A stretch of 41,573 nucleotides of DNA from Lysobacter antibioticus HS124 (GTDB lineage Bacteria; Pseudomonadota; Gammaproteobacteria; Xanthomonadales; Xanthomonadaceae). Under the pieces are notes generated by a model. It had not been told where the DNA came from and made no database searches. It was given only the letters and a program-made list of their open reading frames with translations. The translations under genes and the position numbers were made by a program. The stretch spans positions 1-41,573 of the forward strand of contig NZ_HG424546.1 in assembly GCF_000336385.2 (NCBI RefSeq), read 5' to 3'. Shown here in pieces: positions 20,241 through 28,567 of the stretch; the first letter of the stretch is position 1, and each line of letters opens with the position of its first letter.

Positions 20241-21406
20241 TCGACTTCGCGCTCCGTACGACCGGCGTCGTTCGCCTTGGGCACGATCGGCGCCTGCGCC
20301 GGATCGATCAGAATGGTGGGCTGCTCGCCCGCGTACAGGCGGCTGTGGGTGTAACGCTCCTGCGCGTAACGCAGCAGCACGTTGGCGACCGCGGCCACCG
20401 GCAGCGCCAGCAGCATGCCGAGGAAGCCGAACAACTGGCCGCCGGCGAGCACGGCGAAGATCACCGCGACCGGATGCAGGCCGATGCGGTCGCCGACCAG
20501 TTTCGGAGTCAGCCAGTAGCTCTCCACCACCTGGCCGACGCCGAACACCGCCAGCACGCCGAGCACGTGCTTCCAGTCGCCGTACTGCACCAGCGCGGCG
20601 ATCACGCCGAGGATGATGCCGCTGGCCGGGCCCAGGTAAGGCACGAAGGTCAGCAGGCCGGCGATGATGCCGATCAGGATGCCCAGGTCCAGGCCCACGC
20701 CCCACAGGCCCACGCCGTACATCACGCCGAGCACCAGCATGACCAGGAACTGGCCGCGCAGGAACGCGCCGAGCACCTCGTCGGACTCCTTGGCCAGGCG
20801 GCTGATCGTGGCCAGGTAATCGCGCGGGATCAGCGAGGCGACCCGGTCGACCAGCACGTCCCAGTCGCGCAGGAAGAAGAAGGTCAGCACCGGCAGCAGG
20901 GCGATGTTGGCGACCAGGCCGATCAGGGCGAAGCCCGAGCGCGACAGATAACCCAGCAGGGTCGTGGCGAAACCGCCGGCGCGCTCCCAGTTGCTGCGCA
21001 CCAGTTCGATCAGGTGGTTGAGGTCCAGCCAGTCGCTGATTTCCAGCCGGGTGCGCTGCTCCAGCCACGGAATCGCGGTGGCGGTGAACCAGTCGCGGTA
21101 GCTCGGCAGCGACACGATCAGGGTGCTGATCTGGCGTTCGATCAGCGGCACCAGGATCACCAGCACCAGTACCACCAGCAGCGCCATGAAGGTGAACACC
21201 AGGGTGACCGAGGTGTTGCGCGAGCGGCCGGTGCGTTCGATCCGGTCGACCAGCGGGTCGCCGAGCCAGCCGAGCATGGCCGCGACCACGAACGGGGTCA
21301 GCACCGGCGCCAGCACCCACAGCAGCCAGCACGCGCCCACGCCCAACGCCGTCCATTGCAGGCGGCGCAGGAACAGGGCGATGTCGTCGATAGGAGCGCG
21401 GTGCAT
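20237..21406 (-). CDS. AI-2E/PerM-family membrane permease
   Basis: A 389-residue inner-membrane protein with about eight hydrophobic segments and the conserved family stretches FVPYLGPASGIILGV and VVESYWLTPKLVGDRIGLHPVAVIFAVLAGG. The family is named for AI-2 export, but many members have other or unknown substrates, some being implicated in ion transport; no substrate is inferred here. The C-terminal 40 residues are polar. The stop overlaps the hda start. The ATG lies 3 bases after the DUF2066 stop, so the three genes form an operon. Confidence 0.88.
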   Translation of the reverse strand: MHRAPIDDIALFLRRLQWTALGVGACWLLWVLAPVLTPFVVAAMLGWLGDPLVDRIERTGRSRNTSVTLVFTFMALLVVLVLVILVPLIERQISTLIVSLPSYRDWFTATAIPWLEQRTRLEISDWLDLNHLIELVRSNWERAGGFATTLLGYLSRSGFALIGLVANIALLPVLTFFFLRDWDVLVDRVASLIPRDYLATISRLAKESDEVLGAFLRGQFLVMLVLGVMYGVGLWGVGLDLGILIGIIAGLLTFVPYLGPASGIILGVIAALVQYGDWKHVLGVLAVFGVGQVVESYWLTPKLVGDRIGLHPVAVIFAVLAGGQLFGFLGMLLALPVAAVANVLLRYAQERYTHSRLYAGEQPTILIDPAQAPIVPKANDAGRTEREVE

Positions 21407-21409
21407 CGG

Positions 21410-22498
21410 TCAGCGCAGCCGGTAGACCGGCGGCTGGCCTTCGAGGCCTTCCAGCGCCTCGATCGTGCCGCCGGTATCGGCCATGCGCTTGAGGCCGGGC
21501 AAACCGGACAGCAGCTCGAGGTCGAACTCGACGCTGTCGGGCGTGGCCCGCACCGGGGTCATCTTGCGCACCACCGGCAGGCCTTGCAGATAGCCGGACA
21601 GGCGGATGTAGCCCTCGGCACTGTGCACGCCGCTGAACACCACCCGATAGGTGCCCGGCGGGCCGGCCACGCTGCGCTTGGCGTAACGCTTCATCAGCGC
21701 GTCGGCGGCGCCGTCGGCCCCGCCGGCCATGACCCGGCGCGCGTCGGCGTCGGTGGTCGACCAGCTGTTGAGGGTCTTGCCGCCGTCGACGAAGGTCCAA
21801 TCGCCCTTCCAGCCGCCGGTCTTGACCCGGTAGACCTTGCCGATCAGCTGCATCGGCGGGCTGTAGCGGGACGAGGCGCGCGCCACGGCGGCGACGTCGC
21901 CGCGCCAGATCGCGCCGACGGTGGCCTGTTCGGCGGCGCTGCCGGACGGCAGGCCGAGGCGGTAGCCGCGATCGACCGCGCGGTTCAGCGCCGAGCGGGC
22001 GGCGTTGGCCTGCGCCAGGCCGACCAGGCGCGGGCCGCTGCCGTCGTCGATCGCCATCCACAACACCGGCTTGGGCCGCGGTTGCGGCCAGATCGGCAGG
22101 CCCAGGGTCGAAGCCAGCGCCTCGACCTTGGCTTGGTCGAAGCTGACGACCAGGGTGGTCTGGAAGGTCGGCGCGCCGGTGACCGGCGAGACGCCTTCGT
22201 CCTGGCGGTAGTCGTAGCCGCTGACGTAGTCCTTGGCCCGGCGCAGCTCCTGGCCGACGCCCGGCCGGCCGGCCGCGCCGCGGTCGCCGGACATCTTGCC
22301 CAGCACCTGGGCCAGGGCTCGCGCCATCGCGCCGTTGCGCTCGGCTTCGCCTTGGCCGTTGACCTGGACTTCTGCCGAGAACGCGCCTTCGGCCTGGGCG
22401 CGATCGCCCTCGACCCGCTGCGCGCCGGCCGCGAAGCTCGCCAGCAGCAGCGCTGCGATCATCCAACCTCGGATTGCCTTACCCATCGACCAGCCCAT
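21410..22498 (-). CDS. DUF2066-containing exported protein
   Basis: A 362-residue protein with an N-terminal signal sequence (hydrophobic IRGWMIAALLLASFAAGA, cleaved near AGAQR) and a long periplasmic domain of the DUF2066 family. The start MGWSMGK was chosen because AGGGA lies 5 bases upstream; MGKAIRG 12 bases downstream is possible. DUF2066 has no known biochemical role. It is the first gene of the DUF2066-perM-hda operon, divergent from purM, an arrangement I recall as common in gammaproteobacteria. Confidence 0.82.
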   Translation of the reverse strand: MGWSMGKAIRGWMIAALLLASFAAGAQRVEGDRAQAEGAFSAEVQVNGQGEAERNGAMARALAQVLGKMSGDRGAAGRPGVGQELRRAKDYVSGYDYRQDEGVSPVTGAPTFQTTLVVSFDQAKVEALASTLGLPIWPQPRPKPVLWMAIDDGSGPRLVGLAQANAARSALNRAVDRGYRLGLPSGSAAEQATVGAIWRGDVAAVARASSRYSPPMQLIGKVYRVKTGGWKGDWTFVDGGKTLNSWSTTDADARRVMAGGADGAADALMKRYAKRSVAGPPGTYRVVFSGVHSAEGYIRLSGYLQGLPVVRKMTPVRATPDSVEFDLELLSGLPGLKRMADTGGTIEALEGLEGQPPVYRLR

Positions 22499-22810
22499 CG
22501 CTGTCCCTAATTCGTCTGTGGAGCGGGCTTCCCGCCCGCGTTGCGAGCCGCCGGCCCGGCCCGGAGACCGGCCGCCGCAGCGGATCCGGACGACGGCGTT
22601 CAAGGTCCGAAATGGTGCCGCAGGCGGGGCGGCGAGTCCATTGCGGGGCTGAATGGGTCGGAGGTGGACTACAGCGGAGCGGCGTCGGGAGACAGCGAAA
22701 TGCCCGGCCGGCTTGGCTTTCGCTGTCTCATGGCAGCTATCGGCTCACGCTCGCCCCGCCCCAGCCTGCTAAAATCGCGGGCTTCCCTCCGCGACCACCC
22801 CGGGGCCGCC
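22499..22810. promoter_or_regulatory. Divergent DUF2066/purM control region with a 12-bp inverted repeat
   Basis: A 312-base spacer. GAGACAGCGAAA (22689-22700) and TTTCGCTGTCTC (22718-22729) form a perfect 12-bp inverted repeat with a 17-base loop. A likely purM -10 box TAAAAT is at 22770-22775, about 35 bases before the GTG; purN carries the same hexamer. A GC hairpin (GCGGGC-ttccc-GCCCGC) lies near 22520-22540, next to DUF2066. The inverted repeat lies about 40-80 bases upstream of the -10 box and does not match the E. coli PurR operator. Confidence 0.5.
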
Positions 22811-23875
22811 GTGACCGCTTCCTCCTCCGACACCTCTCCCAAGCCGCTGACCTACCGCGATGCGGGCGTCGACATCGACGCCGGCAACGAGGTCGTCGAA
22901 CGCATCAAGCCGTTGGTCAAGCGCAGCTTCCGTCCCGAGGTGATGGGCGGCCTGGGCGGCTTCGGCGCCCTGTTCGACCTGTCGGGCAAGTACCGCGAGC
23001 CGGTGCTGGTGTCCGGCACCGACGGCGTCGGCACCAAGCTCAAGCTGGCCCAGCAGCTCAACCGCCACGACACCATCGGCATCGACCTGGTCGGCATGTG
23101 CGTCAACGACGTGCTGGTGCAGGGCGCCGAGCCGCTGTTCTTCCTCGACTACTTCGCCACCGGCAAGCTCGACGTCGACACCACCGTGGCCGTGGTCGGC
23201 GGCATCGCCAAGGGCTGCGAACTGGCCGGCTGCGCGCTGATCGGCGGCGAAACCGCGGAAATGCCCGACATGTACCCGCCGGGCGAGTACGACCTGGCCG
23301 GCTTCACCGTCGGCGCAGTGGAAAAGTCGCGGCTGCTCGACGGCGCGCGCGTGCGCAAGGGCGACGTGCTGATCGGCATCGCCTCCAGCGGCCCGCACTC
23401 CAACGGCTATTCGCTGATCCGCCGGATCTTCGACCGCGCCGGCCGCCCGGGCGACATCGCCGTCGGCGGCGTGCGCCTGATCGATGCGCTGATGGCGCCC
23501 ACCGCGCTGTACGTGAAGCCGGTGCTGGAACTGCTGCGCGCCAACGGCGGCGAGCATTCGATCCACGCCATGGCCCACATCACCGGCGGCGGCCTGACCG
23601 AGAACATCATCCGGGTGATTCCGGACGGCCTCGGCCTGGACATCCGCACCGCCACCTGGACCCTGCCGCCGGTGTTCGACTGGCTGCAGCGCGAGGGCGC
23701 GGTGCCGCGCGAGGAGATGTGGCGCACCTTCAACTGCGGCATCGGCTTCGTGCTGGTGGTGCCGGACGAAGCGGTCGCCGCGACCGAGGCCGACCTGGCC
23801 CGCCTGGGCCTGACGCACTGGCGCATCGGCGAAGTGGTCGCCCACGCTGGCGGCGAGCGCGTGCACATCGGCTGA
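22811..23875 (+). CDS. purM: Phosphoribosylformylglycinamidine cyclo-ligase (AIR synthase)
   Basis: The 354-residue PurM closes the imidazole ring in purine synthesis, making AIR from FGAM with ATP. Motifs: [15 protein letters not shown] at the N-terminus, [52 protein letters not shown] and [10 protein letters not shown]. The GTG at 22811 is preferred because the upstream frame is Arg/Pro-rich and crosses the probable promoter at 22770. A strong terminator follows the stop. In relatives purN usually follows directly; here it lies 3.9 kb away. Confidence 0.94.
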   Translation: MTASSSDTSPKPLTYRDAGVDIDAGNEVVERIKPLVKRSFRPEVMGGLGGFGALFDLSGKYREPVLVSGTDGVGTKLKLAQQLNRHDTIGIDLVGMCVNDVLVQGAEPLFFLDYFATGKLDVDTTVAVVGGIAKGCELAGCALIGGETAEMPDMYPPGEYDLAGFTVGAVEKSRLLDGARVRKGDVLIGIASSGPHSNGYSLIRRIFDRAGRPGDIAVGGVRLIDALMAPTALYVKPVLELLRANGGEHSIHAMAHITGGGLTENIIRVIPDGLGLDIRTATWTLPPVFDWLQREGAVPREEMWRTFNCGIGFVLVVPDEAVAATEADLARLGLTHWRIGEVVAHAGGERVHIG

Positions 23876-23900
23876 TCGCGCGCGATTCGCGGCGAGAGAG

Positions 23901-23928
23901 CGGCGGGCTTCGGCCCGCCGTTTTCGTT
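23901..23928 (+). terminator. Rho-independent terminator of purM
   Basis: The stem CGGCGGGC (23901-23908) pairs perfectly with GCCCGCCG (23913-23920) across a TTCG tetraloop and is followed by TTTT. It lies 25 bases after the purM stop, so purM is not cotranscribed with downstream genes. Confidence 0.88.
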
Positions 23929-24031
23929 TGCCGCGCCAACCCCGCTCGCCGGGCGCGCACGGGGCACGCAGCCCCCAAACGGAGCGCAGGGAATTAAGCT
24001 CACTCGATCCCTTCCGTCCCTGTCGGTGCGC

Positions 24032-24643
24032 ATGAGTCTCGTCAAGAAATCGGCCCTGGCCGTGGTGCTGTTGGTATTCGCGCTGACCTGGATCGCCCCG
24101 ACCAGCCCGTTCGAACAGGGCATGCACAGCGTGCTGACCGTGGTCGGCCTGTTCTGGCTGTGGCGCCACGACCGCCGTTGGCCGCTGCGCGACGGGCACT
24201 TCCTGGCGATCTGCGGCTTCATGCTCACCCACTGCATCGCCGCGCGCTGGTTGTATTCCTATGTGCCCTACGACCGCTGGATCCAATGGCTGACCGGCGG
24301 CTGGTCGCTGGACCGCGCCCTCGGCTTCCAGCGCAATCACTTCGACCGGCTGATCCATCTCCTCTACGGACTGTGCTTCGCCCCGGCGGTGCGCGAGTAC
24401 TTCCGCCAGCGCTGGCCGGCGCTGAGCGCGCGCCAGGCCTTCGCGCTCGCGGTCGCCGCGGTCATGTGCACCAGCCTGATCTACGAATGGATCGAATGGG
24501 CGATCGCCCTGACCATGTCGCCGCAGGACGCCGAGTCCTACAACGGTCAGCAGGGCGACGTCTGGGATGCGCACACCGATATGTTCCTGGCCACTCTGGG
24601 CGCGCTGGCGGCCTGGCCGCGCGGCAAGCGCGGCGCACGCTAA
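24032..24643 (+). CDS. YjdF/DUF2238-family membrane protein
   Basis: A 203-residue inner-membrane protein with about five to six hydrophobic segments, beginning with an N-terminal helix (SALAVVLLVFALTWIAP). The stretches SFQRNHFDR-like GFQRNHFDRLIHLLYG, YEWIEW and the C-terminal GQQGDVWDAHTDMFLATLGAL match the DUF2238 (YjdF) family. The acidic and His residues in these stretches suggest a site in the membrane, but no activity is known. A GTG 6 bases upstream is an alternative start. It stands alone after the purM terminator and before a long gene-free stretch. Confidence 0.82.
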   Translation: MSLVKKSALAVVLLVFALTWIAPTSPFEQGMHSVLTVVGLFWLWRHDRRWPLRDGHFLAICGFMLTHCIAARWLYSYVPYDRWIQWLTGGWSLDRALGFQRNHFDRLIHLLYGLCFAPAVREYFRQRWPALSARQAFALAVAAVMCTSLIYEWIEWAIALTMSPQDAESYNGQQGDVWDAHTDMFLATLGALAAWPRGKRGAR

Positions 24644-25342
24644 CGGCCGGCGCACTCGCCGGCGTCGCGCAGCGCCGGCGGATCGGTCGGGTCGATTCGT
24701 CCGCCGCGTGGAGATCCGCGCTCCGCGGTCCAACGGGATAGGATCGGGCCGGCCCGCGGCCGGCCGCATCCATCGACGGGCCATGGCGGCGTCGTTCCGC
24801 CATGGCCCGCCTCGCCGAATCCGGTGTCTCCCCACCGGACCGGCCACTCCCCGCAGCGTCGTTGGACACCTGACCGCAGCAGCTTCCTGCCGTCGCGGCG
24901 CGGGTGGTACGTCCCTGTACCTTCGAAGACCGCGGCCCGGCGCCCTGCCGGTGTCCGTGACGGCCCGCAGGCCGCACCGGCCGGCGCACCGACCGCGTTC
25001 TTCGTTGTCGTGTTCTTTGTTGTCGTGTCCGTTGCCGGTCGCCGACGGCCGCCGCCCCCCTCTCCCGCCGTGAGGCGGGTCCCCTGGTCGCGGCGACCGT
25101 CGACTCGCGACCGCCCCGGCCGCAGACGATCGAACCCGGCAGCGATTCGATCGTCCTGAAGTCTCGTCGGCGCCCGCCCTCCTGGCAGGTCCGTCCGGCT
25201 CCGGTCGGACCGCCCTCGCCGTGGCGTCGGCGTTGTTCGGCCCGGCACATTTCTACCCCCGCCGACCACCCCTGGCGAGGAACGAGCCGGGATCGAATCG
25301 GGACGCAGCGGGTATGTTTGGCCTGTAAGTGGTTGGCCGTGC
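24644..25342. other. Gene-free, hairpin-rich region (possible structured RNA)
   Basis: No convincing coding frame. The stretch is dense in inverted repeats: GGGCCATGGCGG/CCGCCATGGCCC (24778-24808, perfect 12 bp), TCCGGTG/CACCGGA (24820-24839), CCCGCC-gtga-GGCGGG (25064-25079), GGTCGCG/CGCGACC (25086-25112), GACGATCGAA/TTCGATCGTC (25125-25155, perfect 10 bp), and an 11-bp arm pair with one mismatch at 25188-25211. A 15-bp unit is repeated in tandem at 24998-25027. Such serial stems suggest a structured RNA, on a strand I cannot determine. It shows none of the core motifs I know for RNase P RNA, tmRNA, 6S or SRP RNA. High GC makes short stems common; the 10- and 12-bp ones are the real signal. 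Confidence 0.4.
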
Positions 25343-25427
25343 TGGGGATTAGGGATTGGGGATTAGGGACTCGGATGAAAGCGCCTTTGCCTTGCCAATC
25401 CCGAATCCCCAATCCCTACTCCCGGCC
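25343..25427. repeat. Inverted heptamer element after the TPR/PAS gene
   Basis: The left arm (25343-25372) is GGGGATTAGGGATTGGGGAT and a further unit; the right arm (25393-25427) is AATCCCGAATCCCCAATCCC followed by TACTCCCGG. The right arm ends 2 bases beyond the TPR/PAS stop codon. The loop is only about 20 bases, so the pair could form one long hairpin and may act in transcript ending. Confidence 0.85.
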
Positions 25428-25429
25428 CC

Positions 25430-27580
25430 TCACACCAAGGCATGCCGCCGCGTATAGGTCAGCACCGCGTCGACATGGCGCTGCAACTCGCTGCGCACCG
25501 CCTCTTCCAGCGGACACTCGGCCAGCACGTAGTAGCCCGAGCGCAGCACGTCGCGCCAGCGCGGCTGGCGCGGCAGCTTGGCCAGGCTGAGGTAACGCTC
25601 CATCGCCCGCGCCCGCAGCCGACCGTCGTCGACCGTGACCCGCCAGATCCGGCTCTTCTCGGCCAGTTCCAGCCGGCCCTGGCCGGTACTGCGCTCCCAG
25701 GCCTCGACCACCGCCAGCATCAGCTCGACCAGGGCTCGCCGGAACGAGGAACGCATTTCCTCGTCGCCAGCATCGTGTTCGACCTCGATCGGCGCCGGCG
25801 CCGGATCGGCAGCGGCCGCCTCCGCCGCCAACGGCTGCAGGCCCAGCACCACCGAGCCCTCGCCCTGCCCGGTCTCGCTGAGCCGCGCCTGCAACCGCTC
25901 GCCGTCGCGCGGGCGGAATTCGAACCGCTGCGGCGCCGAAGACTCCTCCAGTCGCGCCAGCGCCTGGGCCAGGGCCGCCGCCGCCGGCTCGTCCAACAGC
26001 TCGCCTAAGGCGCGCCCGGGCAACGCGCCATCGGCGCCGCCGGTCTGGCCGAGCAAGCGGCCGGCACTGCGGTTGGCCGCGACCACCTGGCCGCCGGCGT
26101 CGAGAATCAGCACCGCGTCCTCGCGGCTGTCCAAGGCCGCCTGCAGCCGGGTGCGGTCGACCCCGAGGTCGGCCGCGGCGCGGCGGTAGTAATCCACTTC
26201 CTCGGCCAGCCGCGCCTGCCGCGCCGCCTCGGCCAGCCGCGCGCGCTGCTGGCGGCGCAGGAAGAACACGATCAGGCCCAGCACCGCCGCCACGGCGGAG
26301 ACCGCGGTCAGCCACAGCGCCAGGGTGCGCTGGCGCAGGCTGGCCGCGCGCAAACGGTTCTCGGCGGCGAGCGCGGCGATGGTGCGATCGCGTTCGGCGG
26401 TTTCGAAGCGCAGCTGCATCCATTTCATCTCGCGGTCGTAACGCGCTTCGCGCAGACGGCGCGCGGCGTTCTCCGATTCGCGCAGTGCGGCCAGGGCCTG
26501 CGGCCATTCGCCCAGCGCCTCGTGATCGGCGGCCAGTTCGGCCAGCAACGCCGGACGATCGCTGTCCTGGGCCGGCAACTGCGCCAAGGCGTCCTTGACC
26601 CGGACCAGCGCGGCGCGCGGCTCGCCGAGCAGGCGCGCGGCGCGTGCGGCCTGCAATTGCAACGGCGCCGGCGGCCGAGCGCCGGCGGCGACGGCCAGGG
26701 CCAGGCCGCGCTCGCTCCAGCGCCGCGCCTTGACCGCGTCGTCGCGGGCCAGCGCGACCCGTGCCAGTTCGGCGTGCAGGCGCAGCTGATACGTTCGCTC
26801 GCCGCCTTCGACGTAGCCGGCCAGGGCCTGCTCGAGCAGGCGTTCGGCGCCGGCGGGATCGCCCGCCTCCAGCGCCAGCGCGCCCAGGCTCTGCAGCACG
26901 TGCGCGGCCTCGATCTTGTTGCCGATCCGGCGAAACTCGCTCAGCGCCTGCTGGTAATGGCGCTCGGCGTTGCCGGTGTCGCCGAGGTCGCGGTAGATGT
27001 CGGCGATGTTGTTGAGCACCGGTCCGAGCGCCGGGTCCCGCGCATCGCGCTGTACCCGCAGGCTGGCGAGGAAGGCCTGCAGCGCGCCGCGATAATCGCC
27101 GAGCCGGCGCAACGCCGAGCCGACGTTGTTCCAGCTCTTGGCCTCCGCGGCGCGGTCCTCGTGGCGCTGCGCCAGGTGCAGCGCGCGGCGGAACCGGGTC
27201 AGCGCCTCGGCGGTGCATTCGCGGTAGTAGTCGAGCACGCCCCGGCGGCGCACCAGTTCGTAGTCGGTCGGCCAGCCGGCCGCGGCGCCGGCGACCGCCT
27301 GGGCGCAGTCCAACGCGTCCCCGGCGCCGTCGAGATCGCCGCCGCTGCGCTTGGCGTCGGCGGCCCGATACAGGGTTTGCAGATCGGATTCGCGCACGCC
27401 CTGCAGGAGGTAACGGCGCCGGCACGCCTGCGGGTCGGCGCGCACCGTCGGCGCGTCGACCGGCTTGCACGCCGGTGCGAGGTCCGTCGCCTGCGCCAGG
27501 GCCGGAGCCGGCAGCCAGCCGCCGCACATCGCGACCCAAACCGCCGCCCGACGCCACGGGCTGCCCCTGTCCTCCGCCAC
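25430..27580 (-). CDS. TPR and PAS domain membrane signalling protein, output unknown
   Basis: The 716-residue protein has a signal peptide (1-31, ending ALAQA), a periplasmic TPR array (about 105-375; repeats such as AEAKSWNNVGSALRRLGDYRGALQAF and GPVLNNIADIYRDLGDTGNAERHYQQAL, split here by repeat), a membrane helix (421-441, LWLTAVSAVAAVLGLIVFFL), a short coiled stretch, a PAS-like domain (about 476-585, DSREDAVLILDAGGQVVAANRSA) and a C-terminal domain of about 105 residues (610-716) that I do not recognise. There is no GGDEF, EAL or kinase motif. The GTG at 27580 was chosen because GGGAG lies 6 bases upstream and it gives a good signal peptide; an ATG at 27664 would add 28 basic residues. 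It looks like a receptor that passes a periplasmic signal inward. Confidence 0.8.
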   Translation of the reverse strand: MAEDRGSPWRRAAVWVAMCGGWLPAPALAQATDLAPACKPVDAPTVRADPQACRRRYLLQGVRESDLQTLYRAADAKRSGGDLDGAGDALDCAQAVAGAAAGWPTDYELVRRRGVLDYYRECTAEALTRFRRALHLAQRHEDRAAEAKSWNNVGSALRRLGDYRGALQAFLASLRVQRDARDPALGPVLNNIADIYRDLGDTGNAERHYQQALSEFRRIGNKIEAAHVLQSLGALALEAGDPAGAERLLEQALAGYVEGGERTYQLRLHAELARVALARDDAVKARRWSERGLALAVAAGARPPAPLQLQAARAARLLGEPRAALVRVKDALAQLPAQDSDRPALLAELAADHEALGEWPQALAALRESENAARRLREARYDREMKWMQLRFETAERDRTIAALAAENRLRAASLRQRTLALWLTAVSAVAAVLGLIVFFLRRQQRARLAEAARQARLAEEVDYYRRAAADLGVDRTRLQAALDSREDAVLILDAGGQVVAANRSAGRLLGQTGGADGALPGRALGELLDEPAAAALAQALARLEESSAPQRFEFRPRDGERLQARLSETGQGEGSVVLGLQPLAAEAAAADPAPAPIEVEHDAGDEEMRSSFRRALVELMLAVVEAWERSTGQGRLELAEKSRIWRVTVDDGRLRARAMERYLSLAKLPRQPRWRDVLRSGYYVLAECPLEEAVRSELQRHVDAVLTYTRRHALV

Positions 27581-27799
27581 GCTGCGCTCCCTGTCCGCTG
27601 GCCGCAGCTTTGCCGATCCGCGGCCGCAGCGGAAGCGACCGCGGCGGGCCGGCCGCCGCCGCATGCCGTCTTCGGCGACTGCGTCACAGTCGTGCGTTCA
27701 GCTTCGCCGTCGCCGCCCAGGCCGGGCGGGCCGCAGTGCGCCGGTCGCGAGCGGGCCGGATCGCCTAAAATACGGCTCCGCTCCCGCCTCGCCGCCGCA
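27581..27799. promoter_or_regulatory. Divergent TPR-PAS/purN spacer
   Basis: A 219-base region between divergent genes. CCTAAAATACGG near 27765-27776 contains a TAAAAT -10 box about 25 bases before the purN ATG, the same hexamer as before purM. No -35 box or operator was recognised, and there is no clear Shine-Dalgarno site before purN. Confidence 0.45.
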
Positions 27800-28483
27800 A
27801 TGACCCAGCCGCTTCCCCGGATCGCCGTCCTCGCTTCGGGCCGCGGCAGCAACCTGCAGGCGGTGCTCGACGCGATCGCCGCCGGCGCGCTGGCCGGCGA
27901 GGTGGTCGGGGTATTTTCCGACAAGCCCTCCGCGCCCGCGCTGCAGCGCGTGCCGCAGGCGCTGCGCTGGTCGGCGGCGGCCAAGACCTACTCCGATCGC
28001 GACGCCTTCGACGCCGATCTCGCCGCCGCGGTCGCCGCCGTGCGGCCGGACTGGGTGCTGTGCGCCGGCTACATGCGCATTCTCGGCGGCGCCTTCGTCG
28101 AGCGCTTCCGCGGCCGCATGATCAACATCCACCCCTCGCTGCTGCCCAAGTACCGCGGCTTGCACACCCATGCGCGCGCGCTCGCCGACGGCGAAAGCGA
28201 GCACGGCTGCAGCGTGCACTTCGTCATTCCCGAGCTCGACGCCGGCGCGGTGATCGCCCAGGCGGTGGTGCCGGTCCGCGGCGGCGACGACGCCGAGGCC
28301 CTGGCCGCGCGTGTGCTGGCGGCGGAGCATCCGCTGTTGCTGGCGGTGATGAGACTCGCGGTCGGCGGCCGCCTGGCTGAACACGGCGCAACCGTCACCC
28401 TCGACGGTCATCCGCTATTTACGCCGCTGCGTTTAGATTTCGCCGGCGATCTGACCCATCCGGCCACCGGCCTCGCGGCCTGA
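27800..28483 (+). CDS. purN: Phosphoribosylglycinamide formyltransferase
   Basis: The 227-residue PurN transfers a formyl group from 10-formyltetrahydrofolate to GAR in purine synthesis. The phosphate loop ASGRGSNLQ (12-20) and the catalytic set N109, H111 (NIHPSLLPKYRG) and D147 (ELDAGAVI) are all present. HTHARAL follows as in the family. The ATG at 27800 gives the standard N-terminus RIAVLASGRGSN. It has its own promoter-like sequence and is separated from purM by two unrelated genes and the hairpin-rich region. Confidence 0.95.
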   Translation: MTQPLPRIAVLASGRGSNLQAVLDAIAAGALAGEVVGVFSDKPSAPALQRVPQALRWSAAAKTYSDRDAFDADLAAAVAAVRPDWVLCAGYMRILGGAFVERFRGRMINIHPSLLPKYRGLHTHARALADGESEHGCSVHFVIPELDAGAVIAQAVVPVRGGDDAEALAARVLAAEHPLLLAVMRLAVGGRLAEHGATVTLDGHPLFTPLRLDFAGDLTHPATGLAA

Positions 28484-28567
28484 CCCATCGCCCGGCCGCA
28501 ACCTCGCGTGTCGCCCGACACGCATCCTTGCGCAGCATTCACGAGAGCCCAGGATCTCCGCGCCGTC

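Noticed and set aside
24640-25269. A 209-codon minus-strand frame in the hairpin-rich stretch
   Set aside because: Arg/Gly/Pro-rich, no ribosome binding site, no recognisable domain, less biased third positions than real genes; kept only as a question in the findings.
24644-25342. RNase P RNA, tmRNA, 6S or SRP RNA
   Set aside because: The conserved core sequences of these RNAs were looked for by eye on both strands and not found.
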